Both the position numbers and the translations under genes were made by a program. The notes beneath the pieces were generated by a model that was not told the origin of the DNA, did not search any database, and saw nothing but the letters and a program-made list of their open reading frames with translations. From assembly GCF_017311415.1 (NCBI RefSeq), contig NZ_JAEKIS010000016.1, positions 24,769-88,768 of the forward strand: a DNA stretch of 64,000 nt, given 5' to 3'. Every line of letters begins with the position of its first letter. Position 1 is the first letter of the stretch. This stretch comes from Salipiger abyssi. Its GTDB lineage: Bacteria > Pseudomonadota > Alphaproteobacteria > Rhodobacterales > Rhodobacteraceae. Shown in pieces: positions 57,587-64,000 of the stretch.

Positions 57587-58738
57587 GTGAAACACTCCCC
57601 CAACCGATGGGTGAAGTCCGTCGCGTTACTGGCCGCGGTGTCCATTCTGGCATCCTGCGGCCTTCCGCGTTCGGGCCCCAACAAACGTGAAATCTTCGCA
57701 GGCTCGGTGATGCGCGAGGGCGACGCCTTTGTGATCTCGGTCAATGATCGCGTGACCCGCGCCACCGCCGTTGTGCCCGCGCTCGGCTTTTCAGAAAGTT
57801 TCAGGAACGCCTCGGTGCTGGGCTCGGACACGATCCGCCCGGGTGACACGCTGGGACTGACGGTCTGGGAAAACGTCGATGACGGCCTTCTGGTGGCCGA
57901 AACCGCCAATGCCACCGTGCTGGAAGAGGTGCAGGTTGACGGTTCGGGCTATATCTTCGTGCCCTATGCCGGCCGCATCCGCGCCGCCGGCAACTCGCCC
58001 GAGGCGGTGCGCCGCATCATCACCGACCGGCTCTCGGAGCAGACCCCGGACCCGCAGGTCGAGGTGCGCCGGCTCGCCGGAGACGGCTCGACGGTCAGCC
58101 TCGTGGGCGCCGTCGGCGGTCAGGGCGTCTACGCCATCGAGCGCCCGACCCGGACGCTGTCCTCCATGCTCGCCCGCGCCGGCGGCATCAGCATCTCGCC
58201 GGAAATCGCACAGATCTCGGTGATCCGCGGCCAGCAGACCGAAAAGATCTGGTTCCAGGATCTCTACGACAATCCCAGCTTCGACATCGCGCTGCGCGGC
58301 GGCGACAAGATCCTTGTCGAGGAGGACACCCGCTCTTTCACCTCGCTCGGCGCCACCGGCGCGCAGGCCCGCGTTCCCTTCGAGAGCCAGACGCTCTCCG
58401 CCGTCGAGGCGATTGCGCAGGTCGGCGGGCTGCTGCCCACCGCCGCCGACCCCACCGGCGTCTTCGTGTTCCGCAACGAACCGGCAGAGATCGCCAATCA
58501 GGTGCTGGGCCGCTCCGATCTCGTGGGGGCACAGCGTCTGGTCTATGTGCTCGATCTGACTCAGCCCAACGGCATGTTCATGGCACGCGATTTCGTCATC
58601 CGCGACCAGGACACGCTCTATGTCACCGAAGCGCCCTATGCGCAGTGGAGCAAGACGATCTCGTCTCTGACCGGATCGCTGAGCGCGGTCAGCACGCTGG
58701 CCACCACTGCCACTGCCGTTCAGGGAAGCGGGGGCTGA
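57587..58738 (+). CDS. kpsD: Polysaccharide export outer-membrane lipoprotein (Wza/KpsD type)
   Basis: A 383-residue exported lipoprotein. The lipobox is LASC within SVALLAAVSILASCGLP. The polysaccharide export domain follows (RPGDTLGLTVWENVD, VQVDGSGYIFVPYAGRI) and two SLBB domains (VSLVGAVGGQGVYAIE; TLSAVEAIAQVGGLLP). It forms the outer-membrane channel for capsule. It is followed directly by kpsC. Confidence 0.88.
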   Translation: MKHSPNRWVKSVALLAAVSILASCGLPRSGPNKREIFAGSVMREGDAFVISVNDRVTRATAVVPALGFSESFRNASVLGSDTIRPGDTLGLTVWENVDDGLLVAETANATVLEEVQVDGSGYIFVPYAGRIRAAGNSPEAVRRIITDRLSEQTPDPQVEVRRLAGDGSTVSLVGAVGGQGVYAIERPTRTLSSMLARAGGISISPEIAQISVIRGQQTEKIWFQDLYDNPSFDIALRGGDKILVEEDTRSFTSLGATGAQARVPFESQTLSAVEAIAQVGGLLPTAADPTGVFVFRNEPAEIANQVLGRSDLVGAQRLVYVLDLTQPNGMFMARDFVIRDQDTLYVTEAPYAQWSKTISSLTGSLSAVSTLATTATAVQGSGG

Positions 58739-60771
58739 CCCTGCACGACACCGGGGGACAGGGCGGCGCCGGGGGAAACAACCCCCGGCGTCTTTATGTT
58801 TATAACGCCGGCTTCCTGCGCCAGCGCCGGCTGCGCCGCATCCTTGCGCTCGCCGGCTATCGCGTTTCGCTGGGCCGGCCCGGGTCGGGGGACATGGTCG
58901 GTGTCTGGGGACAATCGCCCTATGCCCATCGCGGCGAGGCCATGGCGGCGCGGCATGGCGTGCCGCTGCTGCGGGTCGAGGACGCGTTTCTGCGCTCGCT
59001 GCACCCGGGCCGAAGCGGCGAGCCGCCGCTGGGGTTGCTGCTCGACCGCACGGGGGTGCATTTCGACGGGCGCGCGCCGTCGGATCTGGAGACGCTGCTC
59101 GCCACCCACCCGCTCGACGATCACGCGCTGCTGGAGCGCGCGCGTGGCGCCATGGCGCGGATGCGCACGGCGCATCTGTCGAAATATTCCGCCACAGATC
59201 CGGACGCAGCCGCGCCCGAACCCGGCTATGTGCTGGTGGTCGACCAGACCGCCGGGGACGCTTCGGTGCGCGCCTCGGGCGCCGACCGCAACCGCTTTCT
59301 GGAGATGCTCTACTGGGCGCAGGAAGAGAACCCGGGCAAGCGCATCCTGCTGCGCACCCATCCGGAAACGCAGGCCGGGTTCCGTCCAGGGCACTATACC
59401 GCCGATGACGCGCAGGGGCGGGTGGCGCTCTGCACCGATCCGATTTCGCCAAAGGCGCTGCTCGACGGTGCGGTGGCGGTCTATACCGTGTCCTCTCAGA
59501 TGGGGTTCGAAGCGATCCTTGCCGGTCACCGCCCGCGCGTCTTCGGCCATCCCTTCTATGCCGGCTGGGGGCTGACCGACGAAGAGGCGCCGCTGCCGCG
59601 CCGCCAGCGCCGGCTGACCCGGGCGCAGCTCTTTGCGGCGGCGATGATCCTCTACCCGGTCTGGTACGATCCCTATCGCGACCGGCGTTGCGAGATCGAA
59701 GACGTGCTGGGCGCTTTGGAGGCGCAGGCGCGGGCCTGGCGCGAGGACCGTCACGGCTGGGTCGCCGAGGGCATGCGGCTCTGGAAGCGCCGGCCGCTTC
59801 AGGGGTTTTTCGGCGGCGAAAGGCCGGTGGTCTTTGCCAAAAGCGCCGAGGAGGCCCGGAAACGGGCCGAGGAGGGCCGCCGCCGCATGATCTGGGCCAG
59901 CAAGGCAGAGGAAGCCGATGCAGTGCGGGTCGAAGACGGCTTCCTGCGCTCGCGGGGCTTGGGCGCCGCGCTCATCCCGCCGCTGTCGCTGGTGAGTGAC
60001 GATCTCGGCATCTACTACGACCCGACACGCCCTTCCCGGCTGGAGCAGCTCATCGCCGCGAGCGCGGCTCTTCGCCCCGACGAAGAGGATCGCGCCCGCC
60101 GGCTCATCGAGCGACTGGTTGCCGGCGGGCTCACCAAATACAACCTCGCCGGCCCCACGCCCGCCCTGCCCGACGGCCACCGCATCCTGGTGCCCGGCCA
60201 AGTCGAGGACGATGCCTCCATCCTGCTCGGCAGCCCGCAGATCCAACGTAACGCCGATCTCCTCGCCCGCGCCCGCGCCGAGAACCCCGAGGCTGTGCTG
60301 CTCTGGAAACCGCACCCGGATGTCGAGGCCGGGCTCCGCCCCGGCGCGGTCGAGCGGCCCGAGAGATGGGCCGACGCCACGCTTACACAGGCGGATATGG
60401 GCGCGCTGCTGCCGCAGGTGGCCGAGCTCTGGACCCTGACCTCGCTCGCCGGCTTCGAGGCGCTGCTGCGCGGCATCCCGGTCACCACGCTCGGCGCGCC
60501 CTTCTATGCCGGCTGGGAGCTGACCCGCGATCTCGGCCCGGTGCCCGCCCGCCGCCTCGCCGGGCCGCGCCCCTCGCTGGAAGGGCTCGTGCATGCCACG
60601 CTCATCGCCTATCCGCGCTACCGCGATCCGCTGACCGGCCTGCCCTGCCCCGTCGAGGTGGTGGCCGACCGCCTGGAGGCCGGCACCCTGCCCCGCCCCG
60701 GCCCGCTCAACCGGTCGCTTTCGAAGCTTCAGGGCCTCTTTGCCAGCCAGTCTCATCTCTGGCGCCGCTGA
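58735..60771 (+). CDS. kpsC: Capsular polysaccharide beta-Kdo transferase KpsC
   Basis: About 678 residues with two related glycosyltransferase units. Unit 1 (about 20-325) has [27 protein letters not shown] and [11 protein letters not shown]; unit 2 (about 350-670) repeats it ([33 protein letters not shown]). Both add Kdo to the linker. No ATG, GTG or TTG starts at the right place: CTG at 58735 overlaps the kpsD stop (CTGA) and is the likeliest, with CTG 58741 and GTG 58645 as alternatives. Confidence 0.87.
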   Translation: MTLHDTGGQGGAGGNNPRRLYVYNAGFLRQRRLRRILALAGYRVSLGRPGSGDMVGVWGQSPYAHRGEAMAARHGVPLLRVEDAFLRSLHPGRSGEPPLGLLLDRTGVHFDGRAPSDLETLLATHPLDDHALLERARGAMARMRTAHLSKYSATDPDAAAPEPGYVLVVDQTAGDASVRASGADRNRFLEMLYWAQEENPGKRILLRTHPETQAGFRPGHYTADDAQGRVALCTDPISPKALLDGAVAVYTVSSQMGFEAILAGHRPRVFGHPFYAGWGLTDEEAPLPRRQRRLTRAQLFAAAMILYPVWYDPYRDRRCEIEDVLGALEAQARAWREDRHGWVAEGMRLWKRRPLQGFFGGERPVVFAKSAEEARKRAEEGRRRMIWASKAEEADAVRVEDGFLRSRGLGAALIPPLSLVSDDLGIYYDPTRPSRLEQLIAASAALRPDEEDRARRLIERLVAGGLTKYNLAGPTPALPDGHRILVPGQVEDDASILLGSPQIQRNADLLARARAENPEAVLLWKPHPDVEAGLRPGAVERPERWADATLTQADMGALLPQVAELWTLTSLAGFEALLRGIPVTTLGAPFYAGWELTRDLGPVPARRLAGPRPSLEGLVHATLIAYPRYRDPLTGLPCPVEVVADRLEAGTLPRPGPLNRSLSKLQGLFASQSHLWRR

Positions 60772-60866
60772 GCCGCGCCGCCCTTGTTCATCGCCGCCGC
60801 GACTGCGATATACTGACGGGAACGCCAGGGCCGCGATCCCCGCGCCCGCAACGCAGGAGAGACGAC

Positions 60867-61211
60867 ATGCTGAAAGGTTTGGGCGGTCTTGGCGACATGG
60901 CCAAGATGATGAAGACCGCGCAGGAGATGCAGGGCAAGATGGCCCAGCTTCAGGAAGACCTGCAATCCATGGAAGTGACCGGCGAATCCGGTGCCGGTCT
61001 GGTCAAGGCCACCGCCTCGGCCAAGGGCGAGCTGCGCGGGCTCGATATCGACCCGTCGATCTTCAATTCCGACGACAAGGAAGTGGTCGAGGATCTGATC
61101 CTCGCCGCGATCAAGGACGCCCAGGCCAAGGCGCAGGACCGCTCCGAGCAGGAAATGCGCAAGCTCACCGAGGCGATGGGCCTGCCCGCAGACATGAAAC
61201 TGCCGTTCTGA
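60867..61211 (+). CDS. YbaB/EbfC family nucleoid-associated protein
   Basis: A 114-residue DNA-binding protein. The fold is helix-strands-helix: [19 protein letters not shown], then [20 protein letters not shown] and a C-terminal helix. It sits immediately before recR, its usual partner. The start [16 protein letters not shown] at 60867 has GGAGA upstream. It binds DNA without strong sequence specificity. Confidence 0.93.
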   Translation: MLKGLGGLGDMAKMMKTAQEMQGKMAQLQEDLQSMEVTGESGAGLVKATASAKGELRGLDIDPSIFNSDDKEVVEDLILAAIKDAQAKAQDRSEQEMRKLTEAMGLPADMKLPF

Positions 61212-61249
61212 GGCGACGCTCCGGAGCCTGTCGCTTCGGACAGCCGCAG

Positions 61250-61313
61250 AGGTCCCGGGTCGCGCCCGGGACGCGATACACCCCGCCCCGGCCTTTGCGC
61301 CGGGGCCTCTTGC
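61250..61313. repeat. Palindromic repeats (family B) between ybaB and recR
   Basis: GAGGTCCCGGGTCGCGCCC with GGGAC (61250-61273) is a palindrome of the same kind as at 29675 and 62887, followed by a second GC-rich dyad CCCCGGCCTTTGCGCCGGGG (61285-61306). They fill the gap before recR. Confidence 0.6.
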
Positions 61314-61330
61314 CAAAAGGGGCAGACCGC

Positions 61331-61924
61331 TTGCCGGATCGCACCGAAATCGACGCGCTGATCGAGCTGATGGCCCGGCTTCCGGGCCTCGGGCCGCGCT
61401 CTGCCCGCCGTGCGGTGCTGCATCTCATCCGCAAGCGCGCGCTGCTTCTGCAACCGCTGGCCGACGCCATGCAGGCGGTGGCCAGCACGGCACGCGAATG
61501 CCTCAACTGCGGCAATATCGGCACCGCCGATATCTGCCCGATCTGCGCTGATGAGAAACGCGGCAACGGCCAGATCTGCGTGGTCGAGGATGTCGCCGAT
61601 CTCTGGGCTATGGAGCGCTCGGGCGTCTTCAGGGGCCGTTACCATGTGCTGGGCGGCACGCTCTCTGCCCTCGATTCCGTCGGCCCCGAAGAGCTGCGCA
61701 TCCCGCAGCTGGTGACCCGCATCGACACCGAATCCGTCACCGAAGTGATCCTGGCGCTGAATGCCACGGTCGACGGCCAGACCACGGCGCATTACATCGC
61801 CGATCAGCTCGAGCACCGGGTCGCCCTGAGCTCGCTGGCGCAGGGCGTGCCCATCGGCGGTGAGCTCGATTATCTCGACGACGGCACCATCACCGCAGCC
61901 CTCAACGCCCGCAAACGGCTCTGA
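61331..61924 (+). CDS. recR: Recombination protein RecR
   Basis: A 197-residue RecR protein. The helix-hairpin-helix ([20 protein letters not shown]) is at about 13-35; the zinc finger is [15 protein letters not shown] at about 56-72, and a Toprim domain follows ([18 protein letters not shown]-type [13 protein letters not shown]). RecR works with RecF and RecO in gap repair. A TTG start at 61331 is used because the first conserved residues begin there; it follows ybaB by 119 bp. Confidence 0.92.
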   Translation: MPDRTEIDALIELMARLPGLGPRSARRAVLHLIRKRALLLQPLADAMQAVASTARECLNCGNIGTADICPICADEKRGNGQICVVEDVADLWAMERSGVFRGRYHVLGGTLSALDSVGPEELRIPQLVTRIDTESVTEVILALNATVDGQTTAHYIADQLEHRVALSSLAQGVPIGGELDYLDDGTITAALNARKRL

Positions 61925-62007
61925 GCGCCGGTCCCTTGGCAGCCCGCGGGAAACACCTTATGCGCAGGCCCCAACACGCAGGCGCGCAGCCGTAGCGGAG
62001 ACGCAAA

Positions 62008-62036
62008 ACGGCCCGGAGATCTCTCCCCGGGCCGTG
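62008..62036 (-). terminator. Terminator of trcR
   Basis: A perfect 9-bp stem (ACGGCCCGG with CCGGGCCGT) around a 10-base loop. In the leftward direction it is followed by TTTTGCG, and it lies 24 bp after the trcR stop. It may also cap recR. Confidence 0.75.
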
Positions 62037-62059
62037 CGTCATGGAAGGTCGGATCCGGC

Positions 62060-62836
62060 TTAGCGGCGCGGATCCTCGCTGTCTTCGTCCTCGTCGTCGT
62101 CATCGCCGCCCGAGGGCAGGTTGAAGAAGCTGTCGGCATCCGAGAAATCGCTCGGCCCCTTGTTCTCTTCCTCCTCGTCCTCGCCGCGCGGATCGGAGAG
62201 CGAGAAGGTCTCCAGCCCCTCGATCGCCGAGGGCAGGCGCGGCTCGGGCTCCATGCCGAGGCTCTGCTCGGTCGAGACCAGCTTGCGGCGCTCGTCGTCG
62301 GTCATCACCTCGTCCATCTTCTTGGCGGCCTTGGCCACCGCGGCGTCGAGCTCGGTCTGACGGCAAAGCCCCAGCGCCACCGGGTCGATGGGCTGCATGT
62401 TCTGGATGTTCCAGTGGGTGCGCTCGCGGATCGACTGGATGGTCGGCTTGGTGGTGCCCACCAGTTTCGAGATCTGCCCATCGCTGAGCTCGGGGTGGAA
62501 CTTCACCAGCCACAGGATGGCGTTCGGCCGGTCCTGACGCTTCGACAGCGGCGTGTAGCGCGGACCGCGGCGCTTGTCCTCGTCGACAGCGGCGGCGTTA
62601 TACTTGAGCTTGAGCTTGTGCAGCGGATTCTTTTCCGCCTTGTCGATCTCGGACTGCTCGATCTGGTTGTTGCCCACGGGGTCGAACCCTTTCACCCCGG
62701 CAGCCACGTCACCGTCGGCGATGCCCTGGATTTCCAGCTCGTGCATGCCGGTGAAATCGGCAATCTGCTTGAAGGTCAGCGTGGTGTTGTCGACCAGCCA
62801 GACGGCGGTCGCCTTGGGGTGCAGCAGTTTGGCCAT
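62060..62836 (-). CDS. trcR: Cell-cycle transcriptional regulator TrcR (DUF1013)
   Basis: A 258-residue alphaproteobacterial DUF1013 protein. It begins MAKLLHPKATAVWLVDNTTL; the helix-turn-helix-like parts are LTFKQIADFTGMHELEIQ and LSDGQISKLVGTTKPTIQSI. The C-terminus is strongly acidic (DEEEENKG, DDDDEDEDSED). TrcR is known as a cell-cycle regulator in this group. The start MAKLLHPKAT at 62836 is the conserved one; an upstream frame adds a spurious MQGDGT. Confidence 0.9.
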   Translation of the reverse strand: MAKLLHPKATAVWLVDNTTLTFKQIADFTGMHELEIQGIADGDVAAGVKGFDPVGNNQIEQSEIDKAEKNPLHKLKLKYNAAAVDEDKRRGPRYTPLSKRQDRPNAILWLVKFHPELSDGQISKLVGTTKPTIQSIRERTHWNIQNMQPIDPVALGLCRQTELDAAVAKAAKKMDEVMTDDERRKLVSTEQSLGMEPEPRLPSAIEGLETFSLSDPRGEDEEEENKGPSDFSDADSFFNLPSGGDDDDEDEDSEDPRR

Positions 62837-62886
62837 CGTTCCATCTCCTTGCAATGCGTCTTCCCCGCCCCCAAGCCATTCTCTGG

Positions 62887-62922
62887 CCGGGAGGTCCCGG
62901 ATTTGATCCGGGACGGGCTACC
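62887..62922. repeat. Palindromic repeat, family B, upstream of trcR and RNase T2
   Basis: GGCCGGGAGGTCCCGGATTT followed by GATCCGGGACGGGC. The core TCCCGGAT...ATCCGGGA is an inverted repeat of the same kind as at 29675 and 61250. It sits between divergent trcR and the RNase gene. Confidence 0.65.
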
Positions 62923-62978
62923 GTTGTCGGGGAACTTGGCCGCTATATAGTGGCGACAAACCCAAGAGGGAAGAGAAA

Positions 62979-63602
62979 ATGCGCTGGTTTCTGCTGCTGC
63001 TCGTCTCCGCCACCCTGGCCCGCGCCGAGGGCGAGACGGCGGGGAGATTCGATTATTACGTGATGTCGCTGAGCTGGTCGCCCAGCTGGTGCGCGCTCGA
63101 AGGCGATGCGCGCCGCTCGCCGCAATGCGAGGAGGATCACGGCTGGATCCTGCACGGGCTCTGGCCGCAATACCATCGCGGCTACCCCTCCTATTGCCCG
63201 AGCTCGCAGCGCGCGCCGAGCCGGGCGATGACCGCAGAGATGGCCGATATCATGGGCACGGCGGGGCTCGCCTGGCATCAGTGGAAGAAGCACGGCAGTT
63301 GCTCGGGGCTGAGCGCCGAAGCCTATTTCGCCCTCTCCCGCCGCGCCTATGAGGCCGTGACCCGCCCCGCCGCCTTCCGCAAGCTGGAAAGCCCGGTGAG
63401 CCTGCCGGCAGCGCTGGTGGAGGAGGCCTTTCTCAAGGCCAATCCGGGGCTGGAGCCGGATATGCTGACGATCACCTGCAAAGCGGGGCGCATCCAGGAG
63501 GCGCGGCTCTGCCTCTCGACATCGCTGGAGCCGGTGCCCTGCGGGCAGGACGTCGTGAAGGATTGCACCCTGCGCGACGCGCTGCTCGACCCGGTGCGCT
63601 GA
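62979..63602 (+). CDS. Secreted ribonuclease T2 family protein
   Basis: A 207-residue exported endoribonuclease of the T2 family. The signal peptide is MRWFLLLLVSATLARA. Both active-site sequences are present: GWILHGLWPQ and WHQWKKHGSC, giving the two catalytic histidines and the lysine. Cysteines for disulfides are seen (WCALEG, PQCEED, SYCPSS, CKAG). It likely degrades RNA in the periplasm or outside the cell. GGAAGAGAAA before the start is an acceptable ribosome site. Confidence 0.93.
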   Translation: MRWFLLLLVSATLARAEGETAGRFDYYVMSLSWSPSWCALEGDARRSPQCEEDHGWILHGLWPQYHRGYPSYCPSSQRAPSRAMTAEMADIMGTAGLAWHQWKKHGSCSGLSAEAYFALSRRAYEAVTRPAAFRKLESPVSLPAALVEEAFLKANPGLEPDMLTITCKAGRIQEARLCLSTSLEPVPCGQDVVKDCTLRDALLDPVR

Positions 63603-63618
63603 CGGCACGGGCGGCTTT

Positions 63619-63662
63619 CGAGGGGCCAGCCCCTCGGACTCCCCGGGATATTTTGGGCCAAT
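63619..63662 (+). repeat. Hairpin and family C-like sequence after the RNase gene
   Basis: CGAGGGGCCAGCCCCTCG (63619-63636) is a 7-bp-stem hairpin followed by GGACTCCCCGGGATATTTTG, a stretch found after many genes in this group. It probably terminates the RNase transcript. From about 63650 onward GC drops noticeably. Confidence 0.5.
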
Positions 63663-63732
63663 GGAAACATGAGATCCCGGAAAGAAACCGAATATTAAGG
63701 TTAGGTGATTATATACTTGAGAAAGCAATAGA

Positions 63733-63897
63733 ATGCTAACCAAATCGGGAGATGATATTGACGACCTGCTTCGCAACGTCGACGAAATTGTCGAGCGTTG
63801 GAATCGTAAGCATGAGGCCTCCGTTGAGACGACCCTCAAAAGTTACGTCAACTCGGATATTGACCTCCTCTTTGAGTATTCTGGAGTAGCCCGCTGA
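63733..63897 (+). pseudogene. Low-GC gene fragment cut by an insertion sequence
   Basis: A 54-codon frame beginning MLTKSGDDIDDLLRNVDEIV, then basic and acidic helix residues, ending in SGVAR and a stop that is formed by the first bases (TGA) of the insertion sequence. Its GC is well below the window's. No family is recognised. The 5' part of a longer gene appears to remain, the rest displaced by the insertion. Confidence 0.5.
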
Positions 63898-64000
63898 AAG
63901 TGGTCCACCAACTGGGATAGATTATCCCTCAAATTGGAGGATCAGCGATGGCTGGAAAGCGAGAGAGGCCCGAAGAGATTGTATCGAAGCTTCGGCAGGT
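63895..64000 (+). mobile_element. Left end of an IS3-family insertion sequence (cut by window edge)
   Basis: The element starts at TGAAAGTGGTCCACCAACTG, beginning with TG as IS3-family elements do, and contains the transposase orfA start at 63948. The right part lies outside the window, so target-site duplication and right repeat cannot be checked. Confidence 0.65.
63948..64000 (+). CDS. IS3-family transposase OrfA, N-terminal part
   Basis: Partial frame beginning MAGKRERPEEIVSKLRQ. This is the start of the orfA helix-turn-helix protein of IS3-family elements (compare the widespread KPEEIVAKLRQ pattern). GGAGG lies 8 nt upstream. It runs out of the window. Confidence 0.8.
   Translation, partial: MAGKRERPEEIVSKLRQ

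Noticed and set aside
63650..64000. A prophage or genomic island boundary
   Set aside because: Only low GC and an IS end are visible; no integrase, tRNA site or phage gene is in the window.

Overview
This 64 kb window is a piece of GC-rich chromosome from an alphaproteobacterium of the Roseobacter group (Rhodobacteraceae). The evidence is a tRNA-His without the usual extra G at position -1, an alphaproteobacterial LexA box, Paracoccus/Roseobacter-type gene order at the sox, hmu, clpP-clpX, phaR and kps loci, and several small palindromic intergenic repeats. The sequence cannot fix the genus. About 65 protein genes, three tRNA genes and one probable 6S-like RNA can be supported. The last ~350 bp have lower GC and end in the left end of an IS3-family insertion sequence.

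Layout. 1-8700: LexA-controlled mmcB, a DUF6324 gene, an acetyltransferase, tRNA-His, the zinc uptake set znuA / zur-znuC-znuB with paired Zur-type boxes, the 5-oxoproline operon pxpB-pxpC-pxpA, a rhodanese and a DUF4405 membrane protein. 8.8-18.9 kb: two identical tRNA-Gly genes, then a complete heme-iron uptake locus: exbB, two unlike exbD genes, tonB, an outer-membrane receptor, hmuS-hmuT-hmuU-hmuV and an IsdG-type heme oxygenase. 19-27 kb: a redox cluster with a divergent LysR regulator, rlmJ, two tandem paralogous secreted proteins and three tandem TerB-like genes. 27-36 kb: an amino-acid/polyamine ABC transporter followed by two glutamine-synthetase-like enzymes, a glutamine amidotransferase and an amine oxidase, then a DegT aminotransferase. 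37-43 kb: phaR, argC with what looks like an arginine-rich leader peptide and a terminator (attenuator), clpX, clpP, a cation efflux protein and a lipoprotein.

43-55.4 kb is a full thiosulfate-oxidation (Sox) locus. soxS-soxR-soxT run rightward; soxV-W-X-Y-Z-A-B-C-D-E-F run leftward. SoxXA, SoxYZ, SoxB and SoxCD form the periplasmic enzyme system, SoxV/SoxW supply reducing power to the periplasm, SoxEF is a flavocytochrome c, SoxT is a sulfur-compound membrane transporter and SoxR an ArsR-type repressor. SoxR-type half-sites lie in exactly the two gaps, soxS-soxV and soxW-soxX, where such sites are known in related bacteria. A repeat-rich insertion separates soxE from soxF.

55.5-64 kb: riboflavin synthase, a capsule export and Kdo-linker set (kpsS, kpsD, kpsC), ybaB-recR, the cell-cycle regulator trcR, a secreted RNase T2, and a short low-GC gene cut by the insertion sequence.

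The most promising new observations are the putative arginine attenuator of argC, the second ExbD in which the essential membrane aspartate is asparagine, the hairpin array between soxE and soxF, and the tandem TerB and secreted-protein families.
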